From the NCBI GenBank assembly GCA_902799555.1, contig CADCBB010000004.1:1-64000 (forward strand): a DNA stretch of 64,000 bases. The letters run 5' to 3'. This document shows positions 42,688 through 51,635 of this stretch, piece after piece (position 1 is the stretch's first letter; every line of letters begins with the position of its first letter). The position numbers and the translations under genes were made by a program. A model generated the notes under the pieces. The model saw only the letters and a program-made list of their open reading frames with translations, was not told where the DNA came from and ran no database searches. Origin of the DNA: an uncultured Bacteroidales bacterium. GTDB lineage: Bacteria > Bacteroidota > Bacteroidia > Bacteroidales > Paludibacteraceae.

Positions 42688-44958
42688 ATGATCGTAACAC
42701 AAAATTTAAATAAGATACTCTATTACGCGCATGATGAGGCGGAGCGGCTTCGCAACAAGACCGTCGAGCCCGAACACCTGCTGCTGGCCATCATCCGGCT
42801 CGGCGAAGGCTCGGCCTATGACGCTCTCATGCAAGCCCTCTTCGATCCTGTCAAGGCGAAGCAAGAGCTGGATAACGACCTCATGGTCAAAGAACCCGGA
42901 CTGGCCCAACCCGTCACGCGTAGCCCTCAAGTGGAGCGTATCCTGCGCATCGCCGAAGGCATCAGCCGCGAGTACAACGCCGAAGCCATCGGTTCGATCC
43001 ATCTGCTGCTCGCCATCCTGCGCGAGCAGATCAACCGTGCCGCGATGTACCTCGAGAACATCTGGACCGTTACCTATCCCAAACTCGTCGAGATTTACGG
43101 CCAACCGCATAACACGACCGAGAACCCGCAGGACAGCTCCGAGTCCATGGGAGACGTCAACGACAGCTGGCAACCCCAACGCAACAACCGCAAGAACAGC
43201 GCCACGACGGCGATCGACAAGTACGGACATGACCTTACCAAACAGGCCGAACAAGGCCTCCTCGATCCGGTCGTTGGGCGCGAGGTGGAGATCGAACGCG
43301 TCATCCAGATTCTCAGCCGGCGCAAGAAGAACAACCCCATCCTCATCGGCGAACCCGGTGTCGGTAAGTCCGCCATCGTCGAAGGACTCGCCCTCCGGAT
43401 CGTCACCGAAGAGGCGGGAGCCCTGCGCGGCAAGCGGATCGTGACCCTCGACATCGCGGCCATGGTGGCCGGTACCACCTACCGCGGACAGTTCGAGGAA
43501 CGCATGAAACAGGTCATCACCGAACTGCAGGCCCATCCCGAGATCATCCTTTTCATCGACGAGATCCATACCCTCATCGGCGCCGGTAACGCCTCCGGTT
43601 CACTCGATGCGGCCAACATCATGAAGCCCGCTCTGGCACGCGGCGAAGTGCAGTGCATCGGCGCGACCACGACCGCCGAATATGCCAAATCCATCGAGAA
43701 AGACGGGGCCCTCGAACGTCGCTTCCAGAAAGTGCAGGTGCGGCCTACCACCGCCGATGAGACCATCGACATACTCTCGCGTCTGAGCGAACACTACGCA
43801 TCGTACCATCATGTCATCTATACCGATGATATCATCCGTACCTGCGTCCACCTCAGCGAACGCTACCTCACCGACCGCGCTTTCCCCGACAAAGCGATCG
43901 ACGTCATGGACGAAGTGGGCGCGCGCTCCCATGCACGCCAGAACGCCATCGGCGAACCCGGCGATGCCCCCTATCTCATCACCGCCGACGATGTGGCGAA
44001 CGTCGTCAGCATGATGTCCGGCGTACCCGTCCAACGCGTTGCTACCGCCGAGAACGAACGGCTCCGCTCCATGGCCGATACGCTCAAGAAAAAAGTGATC
44101 GGGCAGGACAAAGCCGTTGAGACCGTCGTGCGCGCTATCCAACGCAGCCGACTCGGTCTGCGCGACCCCAAACGCCCCATCGGCACCTTCTTCTTCCTCG
44201 GACAGACAGGAGTCGGCAAGACCTATCTCGCGCAGTGCCTCGCCGAAGAGCTGTTCGGCTCCAAAGAGGCACTCATCCGCTTCGACATGTCCGAATATAT
44301 GGAGAAACATACCGTCAGCCTCCTCGTCGGCGCGCCTCCGGGATACGTCGCGCACGAAGATGGCGGTAAACTCACCGAAGCGGTACGTAGAAAACCCTAC
44401 TCCATCGTCCTTTTCGACGAGATAGAGAAAGCGCACCCCGATATCTTCAATGTCCTGCTGCAGGTGCTGGACGAAGGCCGACTCACCGACCGTCAGGGGC
44501 ATAACGTCGATTTTCGCAATACGATCATCGTCCTTACTTCCAACGTCGGCACACGCCAACTCCAGGAGTTCGGCGCCGGCATCGGTTTCGGAGCGCAGGA
44601 GCTGGACGCCAAACGGGCGCACGACACCCTCCTCAAGGCATTGCAGAAACAATTCCCGCCGGAGTTCGTCAACCGTATCGACAATGTCGTTACCTTCGAT
44701 GCTCTCAGCCGCGACGCCATCACCCGGATCGTGCGTTACGAGGTCAGCCTCCTGCAGCAACGCCTCAAAGCGCAAGGCCATCAACTCACCGTCTCTGCAC
44801 AGGCGATCGAACAGCTTGTCGATAAGAGCATGGATACCAAAAACGGCGCACGACCCGTCAAAAGAGCCATCCAGACTTACCTCGAGGACCCGCTCACGGA
44901 CATCCTCCTGCGCCGACCCGATCAGAAAAAAATAATTATTAAATCCATAAACATATGA
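42688..44958 (+). CDS. clpC: ClpA/ClpC-type AAA+ protease ATPase
   Basis: 756 residues. A Clp_N repeat domain (1-145: [32 protein letters not shown]) is followed by AAA-1 with Walker [23 protein letters not shown] and [10 protein letters not shown], then AAA-2 with Walker [24 protein letters not shown] and a ClpB-D2-like small domain ([10 protein letters not shown]). The IGFG tetrapeptide in GAGIGFGAQ matches the ClpP-docking loop position, so it probably unfolds proteins for ClpP. It lacks an obvious UVR motif between the AAA domains, making it ClpA-like in layout. trxA overlaps its 3' end by four bases. Confidence 0.9.
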   Translation: MIVTQNLNKILYYAHDEAERLRNKTVEPEHLLLAIIRLGEGSAYDALMQALFDPVKAKQELDNDLMVKEPGLAQPVTRSPQVERILRIAEGISREYNAEAIGSIHLLLAILREQINRAAMYLENIWTVTYPKLVEIYGQPHNTTENPQDSSESMGDVNDSWQPQRNNRKNSATTAIDKYGHDLTKQAEQGLLDPVVGREVEIERVIQILSRRKKNNPILIGEPGVGKSAIVEGLALRIVTEEAGALRGKRIVTLDIAAMVAGTTYRGQFEERMKQVITELQAHPEIILFIDEIHTLIGAGNASGSLDAANIMKPALARGEVQCIGATTTAEYAKSIEKDGALERRFQKVQVRPTTADETIDILSRLSEHYASYHHVIYTDDIIRTCVHLSERYLTDRAFPDKAIDVMDEVGARSHARQNAIGEPGDAPYLITADDVANVVSMMSGVPVQRVATAENERLRSMADTLKKKVIGQDKAVETVVRAIQRSRLGLRDPKRPIGTFFFLGQTGVGKTYLAQCLAEELFGSKEALIRFDMSEYMEKHTVSLLVGAPPGYVAHEDGGKLTEAVRRKPYSIVLFDEIEKAHPDIFNVLLQVLDEGRLTDRQGHNVDFRNTIIVLTSNVGTRQLQEFGAGIGFGAQELDAKRAHDTLLKALQKQFPPEFVNRIDNVVTFDALSRDAITRIVRYEVSLLQQRLKAQGHQLTVSAQAIEQLVDKSMDTKNGARPVKRAIQTYLEDPLTDILLRRPDQKKIIIKSINI

Positions 44959-45269
44959 CAGAAGAAATCACAGATGCGAACATCAAAGAGATCATCGCAT
45001 CAGGCAAACCTTTAGTAGTAGATTTTTGGGCAGCATGGTGCGGACCCTGCAAGATGATGCTCCCCATCCTCGAAGAACTCTCCAACGACTACGACGGACG
45101 AGTCATCGTCGGCAAACTGAACGTCGATGAGAACCCCGAAACCTGTGAGCAGTACGGCATCATGAATATCCCTACCATGCTCTTCTTCCAGAATGGTGAA
45201 CTCGTTAATCGCCACGTCGGAGCATGCCGCAAACAGGACCTTGCACAACTTTTTGACGCTATTTTGTAA
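44955..45269 (+). CDS. trxA: Thioredoxin
   Basis: 104 residues. Classical thioredoxin with active site WAAWCGPCKMM (residues about 24-34) and cis-Pro loop NIPTMLFF. A cytoplasmic disulfide reductase. It starts ATGA-coupled to the Clp ATPase gene. The final residues (QLFDAIL) complete the fold. Confidence 0.95.
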   Translation: MTEEITDANIKEIIASGKPLVVDFWAAWCGPCKMMLPILEELSNDYDGRVIVGKLNVDENPETCEQYGIMNIPTMLFFQNGELVNRHVGACRKQDLAQLFDAIL

Positions 45270-45285
45270 AAAAAATGCGCAAAAA

Positions 45286-45317
45286 TTTGCGTATGTCAAA
45301 AAAAAGCAGTACCTTTG
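45286..45317 (+). promoter_or_regulatory. promoter for the tRNA-Arg / rpoD region
   Basis: TTTG (45286-45289), 20 bases, TACCTTTG (45310-45317). The next elements are a structured leader, tRNA-Arg and rpoD. Confidence 0.75.
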
Positions 45318-45327
45318 CGCCCTATTT

Positions 45328-45415
45328 TGCCTAATTAGGCACGATTTTTGTGTGCCGAAATGGTTACAAGGAGGATTGCCCTCCTAGGCGGAAGCCGCTC
45401 CTCCCGTTTGTCGGG
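45328..45415 (+). promoter_or_regulatory. multi-hairpin leader upstream of tRNA-Arg
   Basis: The perfect dyad TGCCTAATTAGGCA (45328-45341) overlaps a second stem GGCAC...GTGCC (45337-45356), so the two cannot form together. Then come AGGAGG-ATTGC-CCTCCT, GGCGG-AA-GCCGC, and CCTCCCG-TTTG-TCGGGAGG. No coding frame is convincing. It could be an attenuator or a processing region for the tRNA; no known riboswitch is recognised. Confidence 0.4.
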
Positions 45416-45426
45416 AGGACGCTCCG

Positions 45427-45500
45427 GGTCCGGTAGCTCAGCTGGATAGAGCAACAGCCTTCTAAGCTGTGGGTCTCGGGTTCGAATCCCGACCGGATCA
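45427..45500 (+). tRNA. tRNA-Arg (TCT)
   Basis: Acceptor GGTCCGG/CCGGATC (one G.T pair) with discriminator A. D arm GCTCAGCTGGATAGAGC, anticodon stem ACAGC/GCTGT with loop CTTCTAA giving TCT, T arm CTCGG-GTTCGAAT-CCCGA. 74 bases, CCA not encoded. Confidence 0.95.
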
Positions 45501-45578
45501 CTCGCGTTCGGCAACAAGATCGTAAAATCGATACCGCTCCGCTAAATCGATGGGACGACTTGTGCCTCCGCTCTCCCC

Positions 45579-45601
45579 ACAAATTAAAATTTGCGGGGAC
45601 C
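45579..45601. other. inverted repeat upstream of rpoD
   Basis: CCCC-A-CAAATT, two-base loop, AATTTG-C-GGGG, about 30 bases before the rpoD ATG. One mismatch. It might terminate the tRNA transcript or shape the rpoD leader. Confidence 0.4.
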
Positions 45602-45631
45602 CCAATATAAAAAATATAGTTATTACTATAC

Positions 45632-46492
45632 ATGCGTCAATTAAAAATTACAAAATCAATCACCAATCGTGAGTCAGCATCGCTCGACAAGTATCTCCAG
45701 GAGATCGGTCGAGAGGATCTGATCTCCGTGGACCGTGAGGTAGAGCTGGCAGGTCGTATCCGTAATGGCGACCGCGCTGCGCTGGAAGAGCTCGTTAGAA
45801 GTAACCTCCGCTTCGTCGTTTCCGTGGCCAAGCAGTACCAGAACCAAGGTCTTAGCCTTCCTGATTTGATCAACGAAGGAAACCTCGGTCTGATCAAAGC
45901 CGCTGAGAAATTCGATGAGACACGTGGCTTCAAGTTCATCTCCTACGCGGTATGGTGGATCCGCCAGTCCATCCTCCAGGCATTGGCCGAGCAGAGCCGT
46001 ATCGTTCGTCTGCCCCTTAACCAGGTAGGCTCGATGAACAAGATCAACAAGGCCCTGCAACGCTTCGAGCAAGAGCACGAGAGACGCCCGAGCGCCGAAG
46101 AGCTCGCAGAAGCACTCGACATGCCTGTGGACAAGATTGCTGAGACGCTTAAGATGTCGGGCCGACACGTCAGTGTCGATGCACCCTTTGTGGAAGGAGA
46201 GGACAATAGTCTGATCGACGTGATGGTCAACGAGGATTCGCCAAATGCGGACCGTGGCCTTATTAATGAGTCGCTCTCCACCGAGATAAACCGTGCACTC
46301 GCCACCCTTACTCCGCGTGAAGCAGACATCCTGCGTAAGTTCTTCGGAATCGGCACACCCGAGAAATCGCTCGAAGAGATCGGAGATGAACTCCATCTCA
46401 CCCGCGAACGTGTGCGCCAGATCAAGGAGAAAGCAATCCACAAACTCGAATCCGGTCAACGAAGCCGTATCCTGATGACTTACCTTGGGTAA
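45632..46492 (+). CDS. rpoD: Primary RNA polymerase sigma factor (Bacteroidetes type)
   Basis: 286 residues, short because region 1.1 is absent, as usual in this phylum. Region 1.2/2: [78 protein letters not shown]. Region 3: [17 protein letters not shown]. Region 4: [41 protein letters not shown]. It recognises the TTTG/TAnnTTTG promoters found throughout this window. The strong terminator at 46499-46526 follows. Confidence 0.96.
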   Translation: MRQLKITKSITNRESASLDKYLQEIGREDLISVDREVELAGRIRNGDRAALEELVRSNLRFVVSVAKQYQNQGLSLPDLINEGNLGLIKAAEKFDETRGFKFISYAVWWIRQSILQALAEQSRIVRLPLNQVGSMNKINKALQRFEQEHERRPSAEELAEALDMPVDKIAETLKMSGRHVSVDAPFVEGEDNSLIDVMVNEDSPNADRGLINESLSTEINRALATLTPREADILRKFFGIGTPEKSLEEIGDELHLTRERVRQIKEKAIHKLESGQRSRILMTYLG

Positions 46493-46498
46493 AAAACC

Positions 46499-46526
46499 AA
46501 CGCCTCCCGACAAGGAGGCGTTTTCT
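46499..46526 (+). terminator. rpoD terminator
   Basis: AACGCCTCC, loop CGACAA, GGAGGCGTT, then TT: a G/C stem and T-run seven bases past the stop. Confidence 0.85.
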
Positions 46527-46543
46527 GTAAATGCTTTTTGATG

Positions 46544-46729
46544 TCAATCAAAAAGCGTCGGCTCGTCCCGTTCCATCTGCTTCAGGATCGTCCGCATCAG
46601 GGTCTCGCGAATCAACCTGCTCCGGTTGCCCACATTGTACTGCGCGCAGTAGCGGTCCAGCGCACGCATCTCACTCTCATTCAACATGATCGAGACCTTG
46701 AACTCACGGGGTGCCTTCTGAGATGCCAT
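46544..46729 (-). CDS. Ribbon-helix-helix protein
   Basis: 61 residues. EFKVSIMLNESEMRALDRYCAQY fits the beta strand and helix of a MetJ/Arc-type ribbon-helix-helix DNA-binding protein; SRLIRETLMRTILKQM forms the second helix. It is the last gene of a two-gene unit, five bases after the outer-membrane-type protein. The target is unknown; autoregulation or a toxin-antitoxin-like role cannot be told, and no toxin is adjacent. Confidence 0.75.
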   Translation of the reverse strand: MASQKAPREFKVSIMLNESEMRALDRYCAQYNVGNRSRLIRETLMRTILKQMERDEPTLFD

Positions 46730-46734
46730 ATCTT

Positions 46735-47496
46735 TTAGAAATAAAATGCCAATTTCATACCGGTCGTCACCAGACTGCGACCTGCCGTCTGCTTGTATGC
46801 CACCCTTTCCAACTCCGCCGTTACCGGCATCATCGCCTGCTGGAACTGGGCAAAAGCGACCACTCCTATCGCGCTCTTCGGTGTGATCTGACAGCGGTAA
46901 CCGAAATCCGCGCCGGCATACAATCCGCCCAGATACTCTTTCGATAGCGCGATACCGTATCCCACACTCACGCCGAACATCGGCGCATGCTTATCCTCCG
47001 TCAACGGCATCCGCACCGCTGCCTGAATAGGCAGAAAATTATACTTAAGCGCACCGAGGAATATACCGTGGTATCCCACACCGCCGCCGACAAACACATG
47101 CCGGCCGCCGATATGATGCGATCCTACCAACAGGTCGGCACTCGCGCCGCCGCCTACCGCCTCTCCCGGCTGAATAGCCGCACCGCCGGCTACCTCCACT
47201 AAGATCGATGCCTTCTTCGGAGTCGTGATCTCCGGCGCTATCCCTTCGTCATTCGTCCCCTCGCCATTCGCTCCTTCGCCATTCGCCTTTACCGCTTCCT
47301 CATCCGAAAGAACGGCTTCCACATCCGTCTTCGGGTACTGAAAACGCGCGCCCTCGTCCGTACGAACGATCACCACCTCTTCGTTCTCAAAGAGGATCGT
47401 GCCTTTCACGCGTGCGCCCGTACGCAGTACTATGGTTTGTGCGTGCGCGCACAAGACGGCGGCTAAAAAGCATATTATCAAGGCTATCTTTCTCAT
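46735..47496 (-). CDS. Secreted, probable outer-membrane protein with Gly-rich strands
   Basis: 253 residues from ATG 47496 (MRKIALIICFLAAVLCAHAQ). The frame is open further upstream but that part precedes the promoter -7 box. After the signal peptide comes a small LRTGARVKGTILFENEEVVIV domain (Sm-like beta fold seen in many Bacteroidetes envelope proteins), a repeat NGEGANGEGTNDEG (about 70-84, a word-repeat tract), and a barrel-like C-terminal half (FVGGGVGYHGIFLGALKYNFLP, FGVSVGYGIAL, TGMKLAFYF). Function unknown. Confidence 0.75.
   Translation of the reverse strand: MRKIALIICFLAAVLCAHAQTIVLRTGARVKGTILFENEEVVIVRTDEGARFQYPKTDVEAVLSDEEAVKANGEGANGEGTNDEGIAPEITTPKKASILVEVAGGAAIQPGEAVGGGASADLLVGSHHIGGRHVFVGGGVGYHGIFLGALKYNFLPIQAAVRMPLTEDKHAPMFGVSVGYGIALSKEYLGGLYAGADFGYRCQITPKSAIGVVAFAQFQQAMMPVTAELERVAYKQTAGRSLVTTGMKLAFYF
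47243..47287 (-). repeat. CCATTCGCTCCTTCG tandem repeat in coding sequence
   Basis: Three imperfect 15-base units encode NGEGA-type pentapeptides. Confidence 0.75.
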
Positions 47497-47504
47497 ATCG
47501 GCTG

Positions 47505-47536
47505 CAAAGTTACAAAATAATTTGCATATATGCAAA
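47505..47536 (-). promoter_or_regulatory. promoter immediately before the outer-membrane-type gene
   Basis: On the minus strand TTTG (47536-47533), 20 bases, TAACTTTG (47512-47505). The ATG follows only eight bases later, so the transcript would be leaderless or nearly so. The -33 box lies in the same palindrome TTTGCATATATGCAAA as at 14331-14346. Confidence 0.7.
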
Positions 47537-47540
47537 TATT

Positions 47541-48875
47541 TTATGCATTTTCCACCAACTCGAAGTCAATTTGGCTCTTATTCAGGTCCACACGCACCAC
47601 CAACACCTTCACTTCATCGCCCAGAATATAGTCCTCCGGGTGCTCGATCGTCATCATATGCACCAGGCCTTCACACCGGCTCTCGTCCAACTGCACGAAG
47701 AATCCGAAGTCCATGATCGAGGTGATATGCCCTTGCAGCACCTCGCCCTCATGCTCCTTCATCCACATCGCCTGAAATTGCTTGATCGAGTCCCGCTCCG
47801 CCTGTGCCGCCTCCTGCTCGCATGCCGAACAGTGCTCGCATTTTTCTTCGAGTTCCTCCCGCGTCAGCGAACAAGGCTTGCCGGTCAGGATGTATTTCTC
47901 CACCAACCGGTGCACCATCAGGTCCGGATAGCGGCGTATCGGGCTCGTGAAATGCGTGTAATGGCTGAAGGCCAGCCCGTAGTGCCCGATGTTATAGGTC
48001 GAATAGACCGCCTTCGCCTGCGCGCGGATGGTCAGCATATCCATCGTTCGGTTCAATGCCTCCTCCGAGATCGTCCGGTGCCGCCGCTTCGCCGTCTGAA
48101 TGGCCTCCCGCTTGAATTTCTTCACCGCCTCCAGTTTCTCGCTGTCCGGCAGGTCATGCACGCGATAGACGAACGGCCGTCCGCTGCCTACCGCCTTTGC
48201 CACCGTCCGATTCGCCAGCAGCATGAACTCCTCGATCAAGTGGTGCGTCTCGCTCGGCTGCTCAAAATAGATCTCCTTCGGGAAGCCGTTCTTGTCCAAT
48301 TTAAACCGCACCTCCTCCTGCTCGATCGTCAGCGCCCCGTTCGCAATCCGCTCCGCCCGCATCTTCTTCGCCAACTCGTTCAGGATCGTTAAGGCGCTCG
48401 CCATCTCGTCGTCTCGCGATCTCGAGGTATCGAGTATCTCCTGCGCCTCTTCGTAGTTCAGCCGCCTGTCGGACCGTATCACCGTGCGGCATATCTTGTA
48501 TTTCAGCACCTTCGCCTCCGCGTCCATCGTGAACACCACCGACATACAGAGCTTCTCCTCGCCCGGCCTCAAGGAGCACTTGTCGTTGCATAGCTCCTCC
48601 GGCAGCATCGGCAGCACGCGATCCACCAGGTACACACTCGTGCCCCGCTGATAAGCCTCGTCATCCAACTTCGTTCCCGGCTTCACATAATAACTCACAT
48701 CCGCGATATGCACCCCGATCTGATAACTGACTACTGAATCCTGATCACTGATTACTTCGAAAGATATTGCATCATCAAAATCCTTTGCATCCGCCGGGTC
48801 TATCGTAAAAGTAAACACCTCCCGCATGTCGCGTCTGCGAACTATCTCGTTCTGTATGTCGTTTCCAAAAAACAT
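47541..48875 (-). CDS. rnr: RNase R-like exoribonuclease lacking N-terminal cold-shock domains
   Basis: 444 residues from ATG 48875 (or 451 from GTG 48896). It begins directly at the RNB catalytic domain (RRRDMREVFTFTIDPADAKDFDDAISF, active-site Asp cluster intact), continues through IGVHIADVSYYV, RGTSVYLVDRVLPMLPEELCNDKCSLRPGEEKL, HHLIEEFMLLANRTVA, HYTHFTSPIRRYPDLMVHR, and ends with an S1 domain (GHITSIMDFGFFVQL). Ordinary RNase R has about 200-250 more N-terminal residues; the DNA upstream here is promoter and then glgP on the other strand. Two in-frame word tracts lie at about residues 39-52 (beside the active site) and 146-156. Confidence 0.85.
   Translation of the reverse strand: MFFGNDIQNEIVRRRDMREVFTFTIDPADAKDFDDAISFEVISDQDSVVSYQIGVHIADVSYYVKPGTKLDDEAYQRGTSVYLVDRVLPMLPEELCNDKCSLRPGEEKLCMSVVFTMDAEAKVLKYKICRTVIRSDRRLNYEEAQEILDTSRSRDDEMASALTILNELAKKMRAERIANGALTIEQEEVRFKLDKNGFPKEIYFEQPSETHHLIEEFMLLANRTVAKAVGSGRPFVYRVHDLPDSEKLEAVKKFKREAIQTAKRRHRTISEEALNRTMDMLTIRAQAKAVYSTYNIGHYGLAFSHYTHFTSPIRRYPDLMVHRLVEKYILTGKPCSLTREELEEKCEHCSACEQEAAQAERDSIKQFQAMWMKEHEGEVLQGHITSIMDFGFFVQLDESRCEGLVHMMTIEHPEDYILGDEVKVLVVRVDLNKSQIDFELVENA
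48406..48436 (-). repeat. CTCGAGAT tract in rnr (second)
   Basis: GTCTCGCGATCTCGAGGTATC-type words encode LDTSRSRDDE. Confidence 0.55.
48719..48758 (-). repeat. CTGATTACTGA tract in rnr (first)
   Basis: CTGATAACTGACTACTGA-type words encode EVISDQDSVVSYQ between the catalytic Asp cluster and IGVHIAD. Confidence 0.7.
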
Positions 48876-48915
48876 AGATTGTAAATCGTAGTACACAAAA
48901 TCATAAAATCGGTTG

Positions 48916-48946
48916 CAAAATTACAAAAATTCTTGCACATGTCAAA
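48916..48946 (-). promoter_or_regulatory. promoter of the short rnr
   Basis: On the minus strand TTTG (48946-48943), 19 bases, TAATTTTG (48923-48916), 20 bases before the GTG and 41 before the ATG. It supports the short form as a real gene. Confidence 0.7.
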
Positions 48947-48963
48947 ATATTTTCGTAATTTTG
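48933..48963 (+). promoter_or_regulatory. promoter of alpha-glucan phosphorylase
   Basis: TTG (48933-48935), 20 bases, TAATTTTG (48956-48963). Its -33 box overlaps that of the divergent rnr promoter through the near-palindrome TTGCACATGTCAA. Confidence 0.72.
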
Positions 48964-48983
48964 CACGCTTTTTTTCGTGAAAA

Positions 48984-49020
48984 GCCTCGAGACCTCGAGA
49001 TCTCGAGTTATCGAAATGAC
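48984..49020 (+). repeat. CTCGAGACCTCGAGATCTCGAG tract in the glgP leader
   Basis: About four CTCGAGA words, highly self-complementary, lie in the 5' leader of the phosphorylase. They could form a hairpin in the message. Confidence 0.7.
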
Positions 49021-49043
49021 GAAAAATTAAAAATCATATATTT

Positions 49044-51599
49044 ATGAAAGTAAAAGTAAGTAATGTCAATCAGCCGATGTGGAAAGAGTGTAACGTGCAC
49101 GCTACCCTTCCCGCTGAGCTGAGCAAACTGCAAGAGCTGGCCTACAACGTATGGTGGTCCTGGAATGCGGAGGCGAAAGATCTCTTCCGTTATATCGACA
49201 ACGATGCGTGGCATCGCGCCGGTTCCAACCCTGTCGTGCTGCTCAATACGATCAGTTACGACAAGATGGTAGAGCTCACCAAGGATGAAAAGTTCATGAA
49301 GCAACTCAACGAGACTTACGCTGAGTTCCGCAAATACATGGACACACCGAAAGACAAGAAAAAACCGACCATCGCCTATTTCTCCATGGAGTACGGCCTC
49401 ACGCATGTGCTCAAGATCTACTCCGGTGGTCTCGGCATCCTCGCCGGTGACTATATCAAAGAGGCTTCCGACTGCAATGTCGATATGACCGCCATCGGTT
49501 TCCTCTATCGTTACGGTTATTTCACCCAGACGCTCAGTCCGGAAGGACAGCAGATCGCTAACTACGAGGCGCAGAACTTCGCTAACCTGCCTATCACGCA
49601 GGTCAAAGAAGCAGACGGCTCGAATATGGTGATCGAAGTGCCGTACCCGGACCGCATCGTGAAGGCTTACCTCTGGAAAGTGGCGGTTGGTCGTATGGAC
49701 CTCTACCTCCTCGATACCGATAATGAGCTCAACTCCGAGTGGGATCGTTCCATCACGCACCAACTCTACGGTGGCGACAACGAGAACCGTCTCAAGCAGG
49801 AAATCATGCTCGGTATGGGCGGTATGCTCGCGCTCAACAAGCTCGTCATCAAGAAAGATGTCTATCATTGCAACGAGGGTCACGCGGCCCTTATGGGACT
49901 CCAGCGCCTCGTCGATCTCGTAGCCGAAGGTCTTTCCTTCAATGAGGCCAAAGAGGTCGTTCGCGCATCCGGTCTCTACACCTGTCATACGCCAGTGCCT
50001 GCCGGTCACGACTACTTCGAGGAGGATATCTTCTATAAGTACATGAACTCCTATGCCGGCAAACTCGGTATCGAGTGGAATGACCTCATCGGCCTCGGTC
50101 GTACCAATCCTGATGACCACAACGAGAAATTCTCCATGTCCGTCTTCGCCCTCAATACCTGCCAAGAGGCTAACGGTGTATCTTGGCTCCATGGTGAAGT
50201 ATCGAAGAAGATGTTCTCGCCTGTTTGGCCGGGTTACTTCCCGGAGGAGCTCCACGTGGACTATGTCACCAACGGTGTGCATATGCCTACCTGGGCGGCT
50301 TCCGAGTGGAAGAAAGTATATAAGAAATACCTGCCGGCAGGATGGATGGCAGACCAGTCCAACCTCGACATGTGGAAGCCGTATGCCGACATCCCCGATG
50401 CAGAGATCTGGGCTACCCGTATGAGCCTCAAGCGTAAGATGATGGATTATATCAAGGAGAAATTCCGTGATGACTGGATGAAGAGCCAAGGTGATCCTGC
50501 ACGTATCGTTCGCGCGCTGAATGAGATGAACCCGAACAACCTGATCATTGGTTTCGGTCGTCGTTTTGCGACTTACAAACGTGCTCACCTGCTGTTCACC
50601 GATCTGGAGCGTCTGGATAAGTTGGTTAACAACCCGAATTATCCGGTTCAATTCCTCTTCACCGGTAAGGCTCACCCGGCAGATGGCGGTGGTCAGGGCC
50701 TGATCAAGCGTATCATCGAGATCAGCCGTATGCCGCAGTTCCTCGGTAAGATCATCTTCTTGGAGAACTATGATATGCGCCTCGCTAAACGCCTCATTTC
50801 CGGTGTAGATATCTGGCTGAACACGCCGACCCGCCCGTTGGAGGCATCCGGTACGTCGGGTGAGAAAGCGCAGATGAACGGTGTCCTCAACTTCTCCGTG
50901 AAGGACGGTTGGTGGTATGAAGGTTACGTAGAGGGCGCAGGCTGGGCTTTGACCGAGCACCGCACTTACGAGAACCAGGCCCACCAGGACCAACTCGATG
51001 CCGCTACTATCTACACCATGCTGGAGAACGAGATCATCCCGCTGTACTATGCGAAGAACAGCAAGGGTTACAGCCCGGAGTGGATCCACTACATCAAGAA
51101 CTCCGTTACCAAGATCACCCCGCGTTTCACCATGAAGCGTATGATCGATGACTACTTCGATAAGTTCTATAACAAACTCGCGAAGCGTCATAACCTCCTC
51201 ATGGCCGACCACTACGAGGTAGCCAAGGAGATTGCTGCTTGGAAAGAGAATATGGTAGCGCATTGGGACGAGATCGAGGTAGTGAAGAAAGAGGCTCCGG
51301 ATCTGAGTACCCTCACCGTAGGTGACAAGATCCGTGTGGCAGTTGAACTTGACACCCACAACCTCAACGACAAGGGTATCGGCGTAGAACTCGTAGCCGT
51401 TCGTACCTCTACCCATAATAACGATAAACTCTACGAAGTAGAGCCGCTCAAGCTTGTTAAGAGCGAGGGCAGCCACCTCTTCTTCGAGAATATCTACCAG
51501 GTGGACTACGCCGGTGGTATGAAATTCGCCCTGCGTATGTATCCGCAGCACGAGCTCCTGCCCCACCGCATGGACTTCTGCTACGTCCGCTGGCTCTAA
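49044..51599 (+). CDS. glgP: Alpha-glucan (glycogen) phosphorylase, GT35
   Basis: 851 residues. It has the N-terminal DUF3417-type domain ([27 protein letters not shown]), which marks the short-chain bacterial/archaeal phosphorylase branch, then [59 protein letters not shown], and the PLP site [14 protein letters not shown] (Lys near residue 607). It phosphorolyses alpha-1,4-glucan to glucose-1-phosphate. It is monocistronic, with its own promoter and a strong terminator. It complements the debranching enzyme at 36106. Confidence 0.93.
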   Translation: MKVKVSNVNQPMWKECNVHATLPAELSKLQELAYNVWWSWNAEAKDLFRYIDNDAWHRAGSNPVVLLNTISYDKMVELTKDEKFMKQLNETYAEFRKYMDTPKDKKKPTIAYFSMEYGLTHVLKIYSGGLGILAGDYIKEASDCNVDMTAIGFLYRYGYFTQTLSPEGQQIANYEAQNFANLPITQVKEADGSNMVIEVPYPDRIVKAYLWKVAVGRMDLYLLDTDNELNSEWDRSITHQLYGGDNENRLKQEIMLGMGGMLALNKLVIKKDVYHCNEGHAALMGLQRLVDLVAEGLSFNEAKEVVRASGLYTCHTPVPAGHDYFEEDIFYKYMNSYAGKLGIEWNDLIGLGRTNPDDHNEKFSMSVFALNTCQEANGVSWLHGEVSKKMFSPVWPGYFPEELHVDYVTNGVHMPTWAASEWKKVYKKYLPAGWMADQSNLDMWKPYADIPDAEIWATRMSLKRKMMDYIKEKFRDDWMKSQGDPARIVRALNEMNPNNLIIGFGRRFATYKRAHLLFTDLERLDKLVNNPNYPVQFLFTGKAHPADGGGQGLIKRIIEISRMPQFLGKIIFLENYDMRLAKRLISGVDIWLNTPTRPLEASGTSGEKAQMNGVLNFSVKDGWWYEGYVEGAGWALTEHRTYENQAHQDQLDAATIYTMLENEIIPLYYAKNSKGYSPEWIHYIKNSVTKITPRFTMKRMIDDYFDKFYNKLAKRHNLLMADHYEVAKEIAAWKENMVAHWDEIEVVKKEAPDLSTLTVGDKIRVAVELDTHNLNDKGIGVELVAVRTSTHNNDKLYEVEPLKLVKSEGSHLFFENIYQVDYAGGMKFALRMYPQHELLPHRMDFCYVRWL

Positions 51600-51604
51600 A
51601 AAAA

Positions 51605-51635
51605 AGAAAGGCAACCAACCGGTTGCCTTTTTTAT
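51605..51635 (+). terminator. glgP terminator
   Basis: GGCAACC, loop AACC, GGTTGCC, then six T, starting ten bases past the stop. Confidence 0.88.

Noticed and set aside
46544..46729. Toxin-antitoxin pair
   Set aside because: The ribbon-helix-helix gene has no toxin-like neighbour; the adjacent gene is an envelope protein.
47497..47535. Longer N terminus for the envelope protein at 46735-47496
   Set aside because: The extension overlaps the promoter boxes and precedes a perfect signal peptide.
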